Source: Gammaproteobacteria bacterium (GTDB taxonomy: Bacteria; Pseudomonadota; Gammaproteobacteria; Burkholderiales; Rhodocyclaceae). From it: a stretch of DNA of 64,000 nucleotides. Position numbers and translations under genes: made by a program. This document shows positions 36,364 through 44,682 of the stretch, in pieces (within the stretch, counting starts at the first letter, position 1; each line of letters starts with the position of its first letter). The notes under the pieces are model-generated. The model searched no databases. It was not told where the DNA came from and saw nothing but the letters and a program-made list of their open reading frames with translations. The stretch is taken from contig JAHJPX010000007.1 of assembly GCA_018819515.1 (NCBI GenBank), positions 496,001-560,000 of the forward strand, given 5' to 3'.

Positions 36364-37539
36364 CTAGAACGCGGCGATGCCGGTCTGTGCGCGGCCGAGG
36401 ATCAGGGCATGGATGTCGTGCGTTCCCTCGTAGGTGTTCACTGCCTCGAGGTTCACCATGTGGCGGATGACGCCGTACTCGTCGGAGATGCCGTTGCCGC
36501 CGTGCATGTCGCGGGCGACGCGGGCGATGTCGAGCGCCTTGCCGCACCCATTGCGCTTCATGATCGACGTCATCTCGGGCGTCGCCTTGCCCGCGTCCTT
36601 CAGGTGGCCGAGGCGCAGACAGCCTTGCAGGCCGAGCGCGATTTCCGTTTGCATGTCGGCGAGCTTTTTCTGGATCAACTGGTTTGCCGCCAGCGGCCGG
36701 TCGAACTGCTTGCGCTCCATTACGTAATCGCGTGCGCGGTGCCAGCAGTCCTCCGCCGCGCCGAGCGCGCCCCAGGCGATTCCGTACCTCGCCGAGTCGA
36801 GGCAGGTGAACGGACCCTTGAGCCCCTTGACGTCCGGGAAGGCGTTGGCCTCCGGAACGAACACCTCGTCCATGACGATCTCGCCGGTGATGGAGGCGCG
36901 CAGGCCCACCTTGCCGTGGATCGCCGGCGCCGACAGGCCCTTCATGCCCTTTTCGAGGACGAAACCGCGAATGGCGCCGGCGTCGTCCTTCGCCCAGACG
37001 ACGAAGATGTCGGCGATCGGGCTGTTGGTGATCCATATTTTGGCGCCGGACAGGCTGTAGCCGCCGGACACGCTGCGGGCGCGCGTTTCCATCGAGCCGG
37101 GATCGGAACCGTGGTTGGGCTCGGTCAGGCCGAAACAGCCGATCAGTTCGCCGCTGGCCAGCGCGGGCAGCAAACGCCGCTTCAGTTCCTCCCTGCCGAA
37201 CGTGAAGATCGGCACCATCACCAGCGAGGACTGCACGCTCATCATCGAGCGGTAGCCGGAATCGACGCGTTCGATTTCGCGCGCGATCAGCCCGTAGGAA
37301 ACGTAGTTGACGCCGGCACCGCCATACTCGGCGGGAATGGTCGGGCCGAGCAGGCCGATTTTTCCCATCTCTCGGAACAGGCCGGGCTCGGTGCGCTCGT
37401 GGCGAAAGTCGTCGCGCACGCGCGGCGCCAGCACGCCCTGGCAGAAATCGCGGGCGGCGTCGCGCAGCAGGCGCTCGTCCTCGCTCAACTGGTCGTCGAG
37501 CAGCAGCGGGTCCTGCCATTGGAAGGTCGGTTTTGTCAT
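36364..37539 (-). CDS. gcdH: Glutaryl-CoA dehydrogenase
   Basis: A 391-residue FAD-dependent acyl-CoA dehydrogenase. Blocks are GLTEPNHGSDPGSMETRA, GAKIWITNSPIADIFVVWAKD and the catalytic-base region NTYEGTHDIHALILGRA with the Glu of the glutaryl-specific family. It oxidises and decarboxylates glutaryl-CoA to crotonyl-CoA. The start at 37539 (MTKPTFQWQDPL) matches the family N-terminus. Earlier in-frame codons would translate a hairpin-rich intergenic segment. First gene of the cluster. Confidence 0.93.
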   Translation of the reverse strand: MTKPTFQWQDPLLLDDQLSEDERLLRDAARDFCQGVLAPRVRDDFRHERTEPGLFREMGKIGLLGPTIPAEYGGAGVNYVSYGLIAREIERVDSGYRSMMSVQSSLVMVPIFTFGREELKRRLLPALASGELIGCFGLTEPNHGSDPGSMETRARSVSGGYSLSGAKIWITNSPIADIFVVWAKDDAGAIRGFVLEKGMKGLSAPAIHGKVGLRASITGEIVMDEVFVPEANAFPDVKGLKGPFTCLDSARYGIAWGALGAAEDCWHRARDYVMERKQFDRPLAANQLIQKKLADMQTEIALGLQGCLRLGHLKDAGKATPEMTSIMKRNGCGKALDIARVARDMHGGNGISDEYGVIRHMVNLEAVNTYEGTHDIHALILGRAQTGIAAF

Positions 37540-37573
37540 GATGGATATTTCCGTGCGAAGCACCATTTTGTCA

Positions 37574-37593
37574 CCCCCTTCCTCGGAAGGGGG
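37574..37593. repeat. Hairpin between gcdH and proA
   Basis: CCCCCTTC and GAAGGGGG around a CTCG loop. It lies in the proA-gcdH gap without a T run on either side. Confidence 0.6.
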
Positions 37594-37620
37594 CAGGGGG
37601 ATGGGTTGGTCATGGACCGC

Positions 37621-37654
37621 GGTGAGGTTGGCGGCGTCAGCCGCGAACCTCACC
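37621..37654 (-). terminator. Large hairpin over the proA stop codon
   Basis: GGTGAGGTT and AACCTCACC form a perfect 9-bp stem whose inside is also self-complementary (CGGC/GCCG). It overlaps the end of proA. No T run follows, so it may be a 3'-end stabiliser or a weak terminator. Confidence 0.5.
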
Positions 37655-38893
37655 GTCGCCCAGAACGATCCATTTCTGCGACGTCAGGCCTTCCAGACCG
37701 ACCGGTCCGCGGGCATGGAACTTGTCGGTGGAAATGCCGATCTCGGCGCCGAGCCCGTACTCGAAGCCGTCGGCGAAGCGCGTCGACGCATTCACCATCA
37801 CCGAGCTCGAATCGACTTCGCGCAGGAAGCGCATGGCATTCGTGTAATTCTCGGTGACGATGGCGTCGGTGTGCGCCGACGAATATTTGTTGATGTGCGC
37901 GATGGCCTCATCGACATCCGCGACGACCTTGACGGAAACGATCGCCGCCAGGTATTCGGCGTACCAGTCCTCTTCGGTCGCGGCCGTAGCATTCGGCACC
38001 AGCGCCAGCGTTTCGGCGCAGCCGCGGATCTCGACGCCCTTGGCCATCAGCGCCTTGGTGATCGCGGGCAGTTGTGTCGCCGCCACGCGGCGTGCCACCA
38101 GGACTGACTCTGCGGTGTTGCAGGTGCCCAGCCGCTGCGTCTTGGCGTTGTCGACGATCTTCAGCGCCTTGGCCGGATCGGCGTCGGCATCGACATAGAC
38201 ATGGCAATTTCCATCCAGGTGCTTGATGACCGGCACGCGCGCCTCCTTCGAGATGCGCTCGATCAGCCCCTTGCCGCCGCGCGGCACGATTACATCCACA
38301 TATTGCGGCATGGCGACCAGATGGCCGACGGCCTCGCGGTCGGTCGTTTCGATCACCTGCACCGCGGTCTCCGGCAGACCGGCCGCCTTGAGGCCGGCGC
38401 GCACACAGGCGGCAATCGCCTGATTGCAGCGGATCGCTTCCTTTCCCCCGCGCAGGATCGCGGCGTTGCCGGACTTCAGGCACAGCGCCGCCGCGTCGGC
38501 CGTGACGTTGGGCCGCGCTTCGTAGATGATGCCGACCACGCCGAGCGGCACGCGCATTTTGCCGACCTGGATGCCGGTCGGGCGACGCTTGAGATCGGTG
38601 ATCTCGCCGACCGGATCGGCCAGCGCGGCGACCTGTTCCAGACCCTGCGCCATGCTCTCCACGCCCTTTTCGGTCAGCGTCAGGCGGTCGATCAGCGCCG
38701 CGTCGAGTCCGGCAGCTTTCGCTTCTTCCACGTCGGCGGCGTTGGCGGCGAGCAGCGCATCGCGGCTGTCGCGGATGGCCTTGGCCATCGCCAGCAGCGC
38801 CGCGTTCTTGGCTGCCGTCGAGGCCTTTGCCATCTCGCGCGATGCGGCGCGGGCGGCTTTGCCGACGCTTTCTATGTATTGCTTGATATCCAT
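37637..38893 (-). CDS. proA: Gamma-glutamyl phosphate reductase
   Basis: A 418-residue aldehyde-dehydrogenase-fold enzyme of proline synthesis. Blocks are MRVPLGVVGIIYEARPNVTADAAALCLKSGNAAILRGGKEA, the active-site Cys in QRLGTCNTAESVLV, and VNASTRFADGFEYGLGAEIGISTDK. It reduces glutamyl-5-phosphate to the semialdehyde. AAAGG precedes the ATG. It follows holA after a 90-bp gap that holds a palindromic repeat. Confidence 0.95.
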   Translation of the reverse strand: MDIKQYIESVGKAARAASREMAKASTAAKNAALLAMAKAIRDSRDALLAANAADVEEAKAAGLDAALIDRLTLTEKGVESMAQGLEQVAALADPVGEITDLKRRPTGIQVGKMRVPLGVVGIIYEARPNVTADAAALCLKSGNAAILRGGKEAIRCNQAIAACVRAGLKAAGLPETAVQVIETTDREAVGHLVAMPQYVDVIVPRGGKGLIERISKEARVPVIKHLDGNCHVYVDADADPAKALKIVDNAKTQRLGTCNTAESVLVARRVAATQLPAITKALMAKGVEIRGCAETLALVPNATAATEEDWYAEYLAAIVSVKVVADVDEAIAHINKYSSAHTDAIVTENYTNAMRFLREVDSSSVMVNASTRFADGFEYGLGAEIGISTDKFHARGPVGLEGLTSQKWIVLGDGEVRG

Positions 38894-38905
38894 AACTGCC
38901 TTTCA

Positions 38906-38980
38906 ACCACAGAGTTCACAGAGAGCGCAGAGATTAGCCAGAAAGAAATTCCTCTGTGTTCTCTGCGTCCTCTGCGGTGA
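38906..38980. repeat. ACCACAGAG-type palindromic repeat between holA and proA
   Basis: The left arm has CCACAGAG, CACAGAGA and CGCAGAG units. The right arm mirrors it with CTCTGTGTT, CTCTGCGT and CTCTGCGG, ending in GTGA. This type of short imperfect palindrome is familiar from intergenic DNA of many bacteria. A large hairpin would form in either transcript. Confidence 0.8.
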
Positions 38981-38983
38981 AGA

Positions 38984-39865
38984 CTATGTTCGGGTAAGTC
39001 TAAGTGCCAGTTGCAGCATCTCGTCCCAAACGTCGCCGCGCGCCACACCCTTGATCATGCGGTCTATGCGCGCTGCGTGCAAGAGGGCGATGCGGGCGGC
39101 GCGGCTTCGCGCCTCGTTGGCCAGCGCCCACAGCACCAGCGGCAGGGCGGCGCCTTCGGCCTTGAGACCGTCCAGTGTGCGGGCGCAGCGCGCCGCGTCG
39201 CGGCTCTTCAGGGCGTCGCGCAGGGCATCGATGTCGTAGCGGGCGACGTTGAGCACGGCGGCCTCGACATCCTTCAGCGATATTTCGCCCTCCGGATAGA
39301 GCAGCGCCAGTTTCTGGATTTCCTGGTGCGCGGCGAGCAGATTGCCTTCGACGTGGGTGGCGATGAAATCGAGCGCCTCGCGCGATGCACTTTGATTCTG
39401 GCGCTGGAGGCGGGTCGCGATCCATTCCGGCATCCGGGCGACGCCGGGCGCGGTGCACTCGATGGCGACACCGGCAGCCGTGAGCTTAGTGAACCAGGAA
39501 GCCTTCTTCGCCTGCCAGTCGAGTTCGGGCAGCGAGATCAGCGTGACGATGCCGCCAGGCAGATTGGTGCAGTAGCGGCCGAGCGCCTCGCCGCCGTCGC
39601 GGCCCGGCTTGCCCGAGGGAATGCGCAGGTCGATCAGCTTGTCGCCGCCGAACAGCGAGAGGTTGCCCGCGGCCATGAACAGGTCGTCCCACTTGAAGCC
39701 GGACGTCACCATCAGCACCTCGCGCTCCGCGTACCCCTGCTTGCGGGCCGCGGCGCGAATCGCGTCGCCGGCCTCGATGGCCAGCAGGTCGTCGCCATGC
39801 ACGACGTAGAGCGGCGACAGCGCCTTTTCCAGATGGCCGGCAAGCTGATCCGGGCGCAGGTTCAT
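38984..39865 (-). CDS. holA: DNA polymerase III delta subunit
   Basis: A 293-residue clamp-loader delta subunit. The N-terminal AAA-like fold (PLYVVHGDDLLAIEAGDAIRAAARKQGY), the beta-clamp-binding segment SLFGGDKLIDLRIPSGKPG and the C-terminal collar helices are present. It opens the sliding clamp. The ATG overlaps the lptE stop as ATGA. Position after lptE and leuS is the usual proteobacterial order. Confidence 0.94.
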   Translation of the reverse strand: MNLRPDQLAGHLEKALSPLYVVHGDDLLAIEAGDAIRAAARKQGYAEREVLMVTSGFKWDDLFMAAGNLSLFGGDKLIDLRIPSGKPGRDGGEALGRYCTNLPGGIVTLISLPELDWQAKKASWFTKLTAAGVAIECTAPGVARMPEWIATRLQRQNQSASREALDFIATHVEGNLLAAHQEIQKLALLYPEGEISLKDVEAAVLNVARYDIDALRDALKSRDAARCARTLDGLKAEGAALPLVLWALANEARSRAARIALLHAARIDRMIKGVARGDVWDEMLQLALRLTRT

Positions 39866-40359
39866 TGTGCCGTCGGCGCGGCGGCCGGCTTGATCGCCGC
39901 CAGCCGGCGCAGCAGTTGCTGCACCAGGTCGTTCTGGATGTCGCGCCAGAGCAGCACTTCTTCCGCTTCCTTCGAGAGCACGGCCGCATCGTCGAAGGTC
40001 ATTTCGCGCGAGATGATGATCGTGTTGGCAGGCAGGCGCTCGGCTCCCTTGGCGTCGACCACGTTGAACTTGAAGGTGCGTGTGAGCTGATACTCGCGCA
40101 CCCGGCCGGCGGCGTTGAGCGAGAGAATCGATTTTCCTAGTCCGTCGCCCAGAACTTGCAGTTTTGCCTCGGCCTCCTTGGCGTCGCTGACGACGCGCGT
40201 CTGCGTCGAGGCTTCGATGTTGCGCTTGATGATGGCGCGCAATTCACTGGTTTCCGGCTGGTTGATGTACAGCGTCTCGAAAGGCAGCGAATAGGCGCCG
40301 CGCAGGTGGAAGCCGCAGGCCGAGAGCAGGACGGTGGCCAGGAGCAGTAGGCGTTTCAT
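39862..40359 (-). CDS. lptE: LPS-assembly lipoprotein LptE
   Basis: 165 residues. The lipoprotein signal MKRLLLLATVLLSAC is followed by GFHLRGAYSLPFETLYIN, the LptE N-terminal signature. It plugs the LptD barrel in the outer membrane during LPS export. The ATG is 2 bp from the leuS stop, and the end overlaps holA, forming the leuS-lptE-holA unit. Confidence 0.94.
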   Translation of the reverse strand: MKRLLLLATVLLSACGFHLRGAYSLPFETLYINQPETSELRAIIKRNIEASTQTRVVSDAKEAEAKLQVLGDGLGKSILSLNAAGRVREYQLTRTFKFNVVDAKGAERLPANTIIISREMTFDDAAVLSKEAEEVLLWRDIQNDLVQQLLRRLAAIKPAAAPTAQ

Positions 40360-40361
40360 GG

Positions 40362-43049
40362 TCAGGCGACGATATTGACCAGCCGGCCCGGCACGACGAC
40401 GACCTTCTTCGCCGGCTTGCCTTCCATGAACTTCTGCGCAGCTTCCGAGGCGACCGCGGCGGCTTCGATGGCTGTCTTGTCGGCGCCGGCCGGTACGCGC
40501 ACACTGCCACGCGTCTTGCCATTCACTTGCAGCACCAGTTCGATTTCGTCCTGCACCAGCGCTTCGTCCAGCGGCTCCGGCCAGGCAGCGGCCAAGATGT
40601 CCGCCCCGTAACCGAGTTCCGTCCACAGCGCGTGGCAGAGGTGCGGTGTGATCGGCGACAGCACGCGCAGCAGGATCGAGAAGCCTTCGGCAACGACCGC
40701 GTCGCGGCCATCGCCTGTCTTGGGTGCCTTCTCCAGCGCGTTCAACATTTTCATCGCCGCCGAGGCGACGGTGTTGAACTGCATCTTGCCGAGGTCGTAG
40801 TTGGCCTGTTTGAGGTTCAGGTGAATCTCGCGGCGCAGCGCGGCGAGGTCGGCCGGCAGCTTCTCGGGAAAAGTCAGCCGTGGCGGCACGCCGCCTTCTT
40901 GCAGCGAATGGCCGAAGGCCCAGACGCGTTTGAGGAACCGGTAGGCGCCCTCGACGCCGGAGTCCGACCATTCCAGCGTCTGCTCGGGCGGCGAGGCGAA
41001 CATCATGAAGAAGCGGGCGGTGTCGGCGCCGTATTGCTCGATCAGCGCCTGCGGGTCCACACCGTTACGCTTGGACTTCGACATGGTGCCGATGCCGCCG
41101 TAGTCGATAGTGGAACCATCGGCCTTGAGCGTCGCGCCGGTGACGTGGCCGCCTTCATCACGCACCAGATCGACTTCCTCGGGCGCGAAGTATTCGATGC
41201 CGCCCTTGTCGGTACGGCGGCTGAAAATGTGGTTGAGCACCATGCCCTGCGTCAGCAGGTTGGCGAAGGGCTCGTCGTAGCTCACCAGCCTGAGGTCGCG
41301 CATCACCTTGGTCCAGAAGCGCGAGTACAGGAGGTGCAGGATGGCGTGCTCGATGCCGCCGATGTACTGGTCGACGGGCATCCAGTAGGGCGCGCGGTTG
41401 TCGACCATGGTCGGCGCGCCGGCGCTGGCGAATCGCGCGTAGTACCACGACGAGTCGACAAAGGTGTCCATCGTGTCCGTCTCGCGCCGCGCCGGCTTGC
41501 CGCACTTCGGGCAGGTGCAATTCAGGAAGTCCGGGCGCTTGAGCAGCGGGTTGCCGGAGCCGTCCGGCACGCAATCCTCGGGCAGCACCACCGGCAACTG
41601 CTCGTCGGGCACCGGCACGGTGCCGCAAGTGTCGCAATGGATCAGCGGAATCGGGCAGCCCCAGTAGCGCTGGCGCGAGATGCCCCAGTCGCGCAGGCGC
41701 CACTGCACCTGGGTGTCGCCGAGGCCCTTGGCCTTCAGGTCGGCGGCGATGGCGGCGATCGCCGCTTCATAGCCGAGGCCGTCGTACTTGCCGGAATTGA
41801 ATAGCATTCCCTGACTAGCAAAACAAGGCGCCCAATCGTGATGCCAATCGATGAGCCAGGACTTATTGGGTGGTTGTCCTTGGATTACCGGGGCGATCAA
41901 ACCTTGACCGGCTGGAACCATTGAATCAGATGCTTCGCTGAAACCTTCTGGGACTACGACAGGCTTGATGGGGGGGAGCTGGTCATTGTACTTCTGCGCG
42001 AACGCGAAGTCGCGCTCGTCGTGCGCCGGCACGGCCATCACCGCGCCTTCGCCGTAGCTCATCAGCACATAGTTGCCGACCCAGACCTCGACCTTCTCGC
42101 CGGTCAGCGGATGCTCGACGAAGACGCCCGTCGGCATGCCCTTCTTCTCCATGGTCGCCATGTCGGCTTCCATGACCGAGCCCTGCTTGCATTCCTCGAT
42201 GAAGGCGGCGAGCTTGGCGTTGCCCTGCGCGGCGCGCGTCGCCAGCGGATGCTCGGCGGCGACGGCGCAGAAGGTGACGCCCATGATGGTGTCGGCGCGG
42301 GTGGTGAATACCCAGAGCAGATCCTTCTTGCCGTCGAGTTCATACGGGAACGCGAAGCGCACGCCAGTGCTCTTGCCGATCCAGTTGGCCTGCATGGTCT
42401 TGACCCGCTCGGGCCAGCCGGGCAGCGTGTCGAGCGCGGAGAGCAGTTCGTCGGCGTATTGCGTGATGCCGAGGTAGTAGCCGGGAATCTCGCGCTTCTC
42501 CACCAGCGCGCCGGTGCGCCAGCCGCGACCGTCGATGACTTGCTCGTTGGCGAGCACGGTCTGGTCGACCGGGTCCCAGTTAACGACCTGCGTCTTCTTG
42601 TAGGCGATGCCCTTTTCCAGCATGCGCAGGAACAGCCACTGGTTCCAGCGGTAGTACTCGGGCTTGCAGGTCGCGAGTTCGCGCTCCCAGTCGATGGCGA
42701 AGCCGAGCGACTGGAGCTGCTGCTTCATGTACGCGATGTTGTCGTAGGTCCACTTCGCGGGCGGCACCTTGTTCTGGATCGCGGCGTTTTCCGCCGGCAG
42801 GCCGAAGGCGTCCCAGCCCATCGGCTGCAACACGTTGTAGCCGCGCATCTTGTGCTGGCGCGTCAGCACGTCGCCGATGGTGTAGTTGCGCACATGCCCC
42901 ATGTGCAGCTTGCCCGAGGGGTAGGGGAACATCGACAGGCAGTAATACTTCGGCTTCGTCGGGTCTTCGACCGCGCGGAACGACTGCGTAGACTGCCAAT
43001 GGGCCTGGGCGGCCTGCTCGATTTCCTGGGGATTGTACTTTTCCTGCAT
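40362..43049 (-). CDS. leuS: Leucyl-tRNA synthetase
   Basis: 895 residues. HIGH motif in MFPYPSGKLHMGHVRNYTIGD, KMSKS motif in GTMSKSKRNGVDPQ, and the CP1 editing domain includes TFCAVAAEHPLA. A zinc-like CPKCGKPARRETDTMDTF segment is present. GVPPRLTF in the variable part before the anticodon-binding domain is encoded by a repeat copy. About 41810-41960 (in the editing/linker region) has lower GC, near half, than the flanks. A TATAAT box lies about 30 bp upstream, with a CCGCGT/ACGCGG hairpin between it and the gene. Confidence 0.96.
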   Translation of the reverse strand: MQEKYNPQEIEQAAQAHWQSTQSFRAVEDPTKPKYYCLSMFPYPSGKLHMGHVRNYTIGDVLTRQHKMRGYNVLQPMGWDAFGLPAENAAIQNKVPPAKWTYDNIAYMKQQLQSLGFAIDWERELATCKPEYYRWNQWLFLRMLEKGIAYKKTQVVNWDPVDQTVLANEQVIDGRGWRTGALVEKREIPGYYLGITQYADELLSALDTLPGWPERVKTMQANWIGKSTGVRFAFPYELDGKKDLLWVFTTRADTIMGVTFCAVAAEHPLATRAAQGNAKLAAFIEECKQGSVMEADMATMEKKGMPTGVFVEHPLTGEKVEVWVGNYVLMSYGEGAVMAVPAHDERDFAFAQKYNDQLPPIKPVVVPEGFSEASDSMVPAGQGLIAPVIQGQPPNKSWLIDWHHDWAPCFASQGMLFNSGKYDGLGYEAAIAAIAADLKAKGLGDTQVQWRLRDWGISRQRYWGCPIPLIHCDTCGTVPVPDEQLPVVLPEDCVPDGSGNPLLKRPDFLNCTCPKCGKPARRETDTMDTFVDSSWYYARFASAGAPTMVDNRAPYWMPVDQYIGGIEHAILHLLYSRFWTKVMRDLRLVSYDEPFANLLTQGMVLNHIFSRRTDKGGIEYFAPEEVDLVRDEGGHVTGATLKADGSTIDYGGIGTMSKSKRNGVDPQALIEQYGADTARFFMMFASPPEQTLEWSDSGVEGAYRFLKRVWAFGHSLQEGGVPPRLTFPEKLPADLAALRREIHLNLKQANYDLGKMQFNTVASAAMKMLNALEKAPKTGDGRDAVVAEGFSILLRVLSPITPHLCHALWTELGYGADILAAAWPEPLDEALVQDEIELVLQVNGKTRGSVRVPAGADKTAIEAAAVASEAAQKFMEGKPAKKVVVVPGRLVNIVA
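40869..40892 (-). repeat. Dispersed 24-bp motif in leuS
   Basis: 23 of 24 matches, same strand as leuS, read as GVPPRLTF. Confidence 0.85.
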
Positions 43050-43115
43050 GGCCTGCCGCGTATTTTCAAAAACGCGGATTATACGCGCCGGGTGCAGGCT
43101 GCCGGCCGGCCGCCG

Positions 43116-44114
43116 CTAGTTGTCGGGATCGACGACAGCCCGGTTCCGGCCCGAGTTCTTGGCCACGTAGAGCGACGTATCGGCACGCGCAAACCACGCT
43201 TCGATGGACTCGCCGGGGCGCAATATCGCGCCGCCGAGAGATATCGTAATCGGGCGGCCATCCGGACCGTGGATACCTTGCTCGACCCGGCCGCGCAGTT
43301 TTTCCGCAACCGACACCAGTCCGTCGTGGTTGGGCAGCAGGGCGAGAACGACAAATTCCTCGCCACCGTAGCGGAAGACGCGGTCGTTCTTGCGCACGTT
43401 CCGTTCCAGCAGGCTGGCCAGTTCGATCAGCACCTTGTCGCCCGCCAGGTGGCCATACCGATCGTTGATCTGCTTGAAATGATCGATGTCCAGCATCAGG
43501 ATGCCGCAACGATGATGATCGCGCTCGAAGGTCAGTTGCGCGCGGTCCAGTTCATCGACCAGCGTGCGGCGGTTGAAGATGCCGGTCAGCTCGTCGTGCG
43601 AGGCCAGCGTTTCCAGTTGCTTCCGCTGCATGGCCGTGCGATAGGAAAATGTATAGGTCAGCAAGGCGCAGACGATGACCGAGATGAAGAAGGCGGCGGC
43701 TTCGGTCGGGGGCCTGTCCACCGTGCCGGTCAGTAGCAGGGCGGTCAGGCCGGCCAAGGCAATGGCCAGCGCGTGGCGGCGATCAACCAGGAAGAAGTTC
43801 GCGACCATCGCCGGGTAGAACCAGAACTCGCCGGCGGCGCCCAGAATGTGCACGGCGATCGTCGCCATGACGCCGAGGAAATAGGCGAGGAACAGGCTGG
43901 CCCGACGGGTATCTCCGGACAACCACATGTGGAGAATGCTGCCCAGGATGCCAGCCTGGATCGTGAAGTCGACGGCGAACGGTAGCCGTTGGCCATTGAT
44001 GGCACGGAGCACCGTGCCCGGCGTTATTCCCAGCAGCGCGATTGCCGCGAACAAGGTCATGACCGCCAACTGGAAATCGTTGCGCAGCCGGTAGCGGATC
44101 GCATGGAGCTTCAT
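43116..44114 (-). CDS. Membrane-bound diguanylate cyclase
   Basis: 332 residues. Six or so hydrophobic spans fill residues 15-165 (FQLAVMTLFAAIALLGI, ILGSILHMWLSG, LFLAYFLGVMATIAVHIL, AAAFFISVIVCALLTYTF). The GGDEF domain follows a short linker (ASHDELTGIFNRRTL), with active site FRYGGEEF and inhibitory site RKND just before it. It makes cyclic di-GMP, with the membrane part as a probable sensor. TAGAAT ends 7 bp before the ATG. Confidence 0.92.
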   Translation of the reverse strand: MKLHAIRYRLRNDFQLAVMTLFAAIALLGITPGTVLRAINGQRLPFAVDFTIQAGILGSILHMWLSGDTRRASLFLAYFLGVMATIAVHILGAAGEFWFYPAMVANFFLVDRRHALAIALAGLTALLLTGTVDRPPTEAAAFFISVIVCALLTYTFSYRTAMQRKQLETLASHDELTGIFNRRTLVDELDRAQLTFERDHHRCGILMLDIDHFKQINDRYGHLAGDKVLIELASLLERNVRKNDRVFRYGGEEFVVLALLPNHDGLVSVAEKLRGRVEQGIHGPDGRPITISLGGAILRPGESIEAWFARADTSLYVAKNSGRNRAVVDPDN

Positions 44115-44120
44115 GCCACA

Positions 44121-44126
44121 ATTCTA
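44121..44126 (-). promoter_or_regulatory. -10-like hexamer before the membrane diguanylate cyclase
   Basis: TAGAAT on the minus strand, six bases, then the ATG at 44114. Confidence 0.45.
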
Positions 44127-44203
44127 GCGGCATGGACTGCCGCCCGGATGACCCGGTTTGCTGCGAATTCACCGGTATTTCATCCGCCTGGTGGGGGCGT
44201 CGC

Positions 44204-44551
44204 TCAGTGGATTCGTGGCGTGAATTGGCCGAGGATGCGCCAGGCACGTATCGGCGCCAAGGCGATTTCGTCGAGCACATCCATCCGGACGGTCCAGATA
44301 TTGGCCAGACTGCGCGCCCAGGGACGCCAGCCGAAGGAAGCCGCGTCCTGGCGTTGGGACTCGGTGTTGATCAATTCCAGTAGCCGGTCCATGGCCGTCT
44401 GCCAGTAGTCCGGGGCATCGGGGGTGTGTACGTGCGCCGCATGCCGCAAGGCTGCGTGCCAGAGAGTTTCGGCGCGTCGATCGTCGATGCCGGCCTTGTG
44501 GGCCAGCCACGGCAGAATCTTGGGCGCCTTGGCGAAGGTCGGTTCGTTCAT
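44204..44551 (-). CDS. Small protein of unknown function
   Basis: 115 residues starting MNEPTFAKAPKILPWLAHKAG. Predicted mostly helical, with many Trp and Arg (FGWRPWARSLANIWTVRMDVLDE) and no signal peptide or Cys. GGAGAAC precedes the ATG at the right distance, which makes it a credible gene. I do not recognise the family. Its neighbours are a diguanylate cyclase and divergent uvrD; no functional link is evident. Confidence 0.7.
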   Translation of the reverse strand: MNEPTFAKAPKILPWLAHKAGIDDRRAETLWHAALRHAAHVHTPDAPDYWQTAMDRLLELINTESQRQDAASFGWRPWARSLANIWTVRMDVLDEIALAPIRAWRILGQFTPRIH

Positions 44552-44670
44552 GGCGTTCTCCTGATGCTGCAATGCAGCAATCCCTATTGTATGGACAGCA
44601 ACGCGGCTTTACAAGCTGCAGTTGACCGTAATGCTGCCCTGCACAAGTCTGGTGCGTATCGGCCTGGTCC

Positions 44671-44676
44671 TATAAT
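44671..44676 (+). promoter_or_regulatory. -10 box TATAAT of uvrD, leaderless arrangement
   Basis: A perfect TATAAT followed by six bases and the uvrD ATG. No ribosome-binding site lies between. Confidence 0.55.
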
Positions 44677-44682
44677 CCGGAA

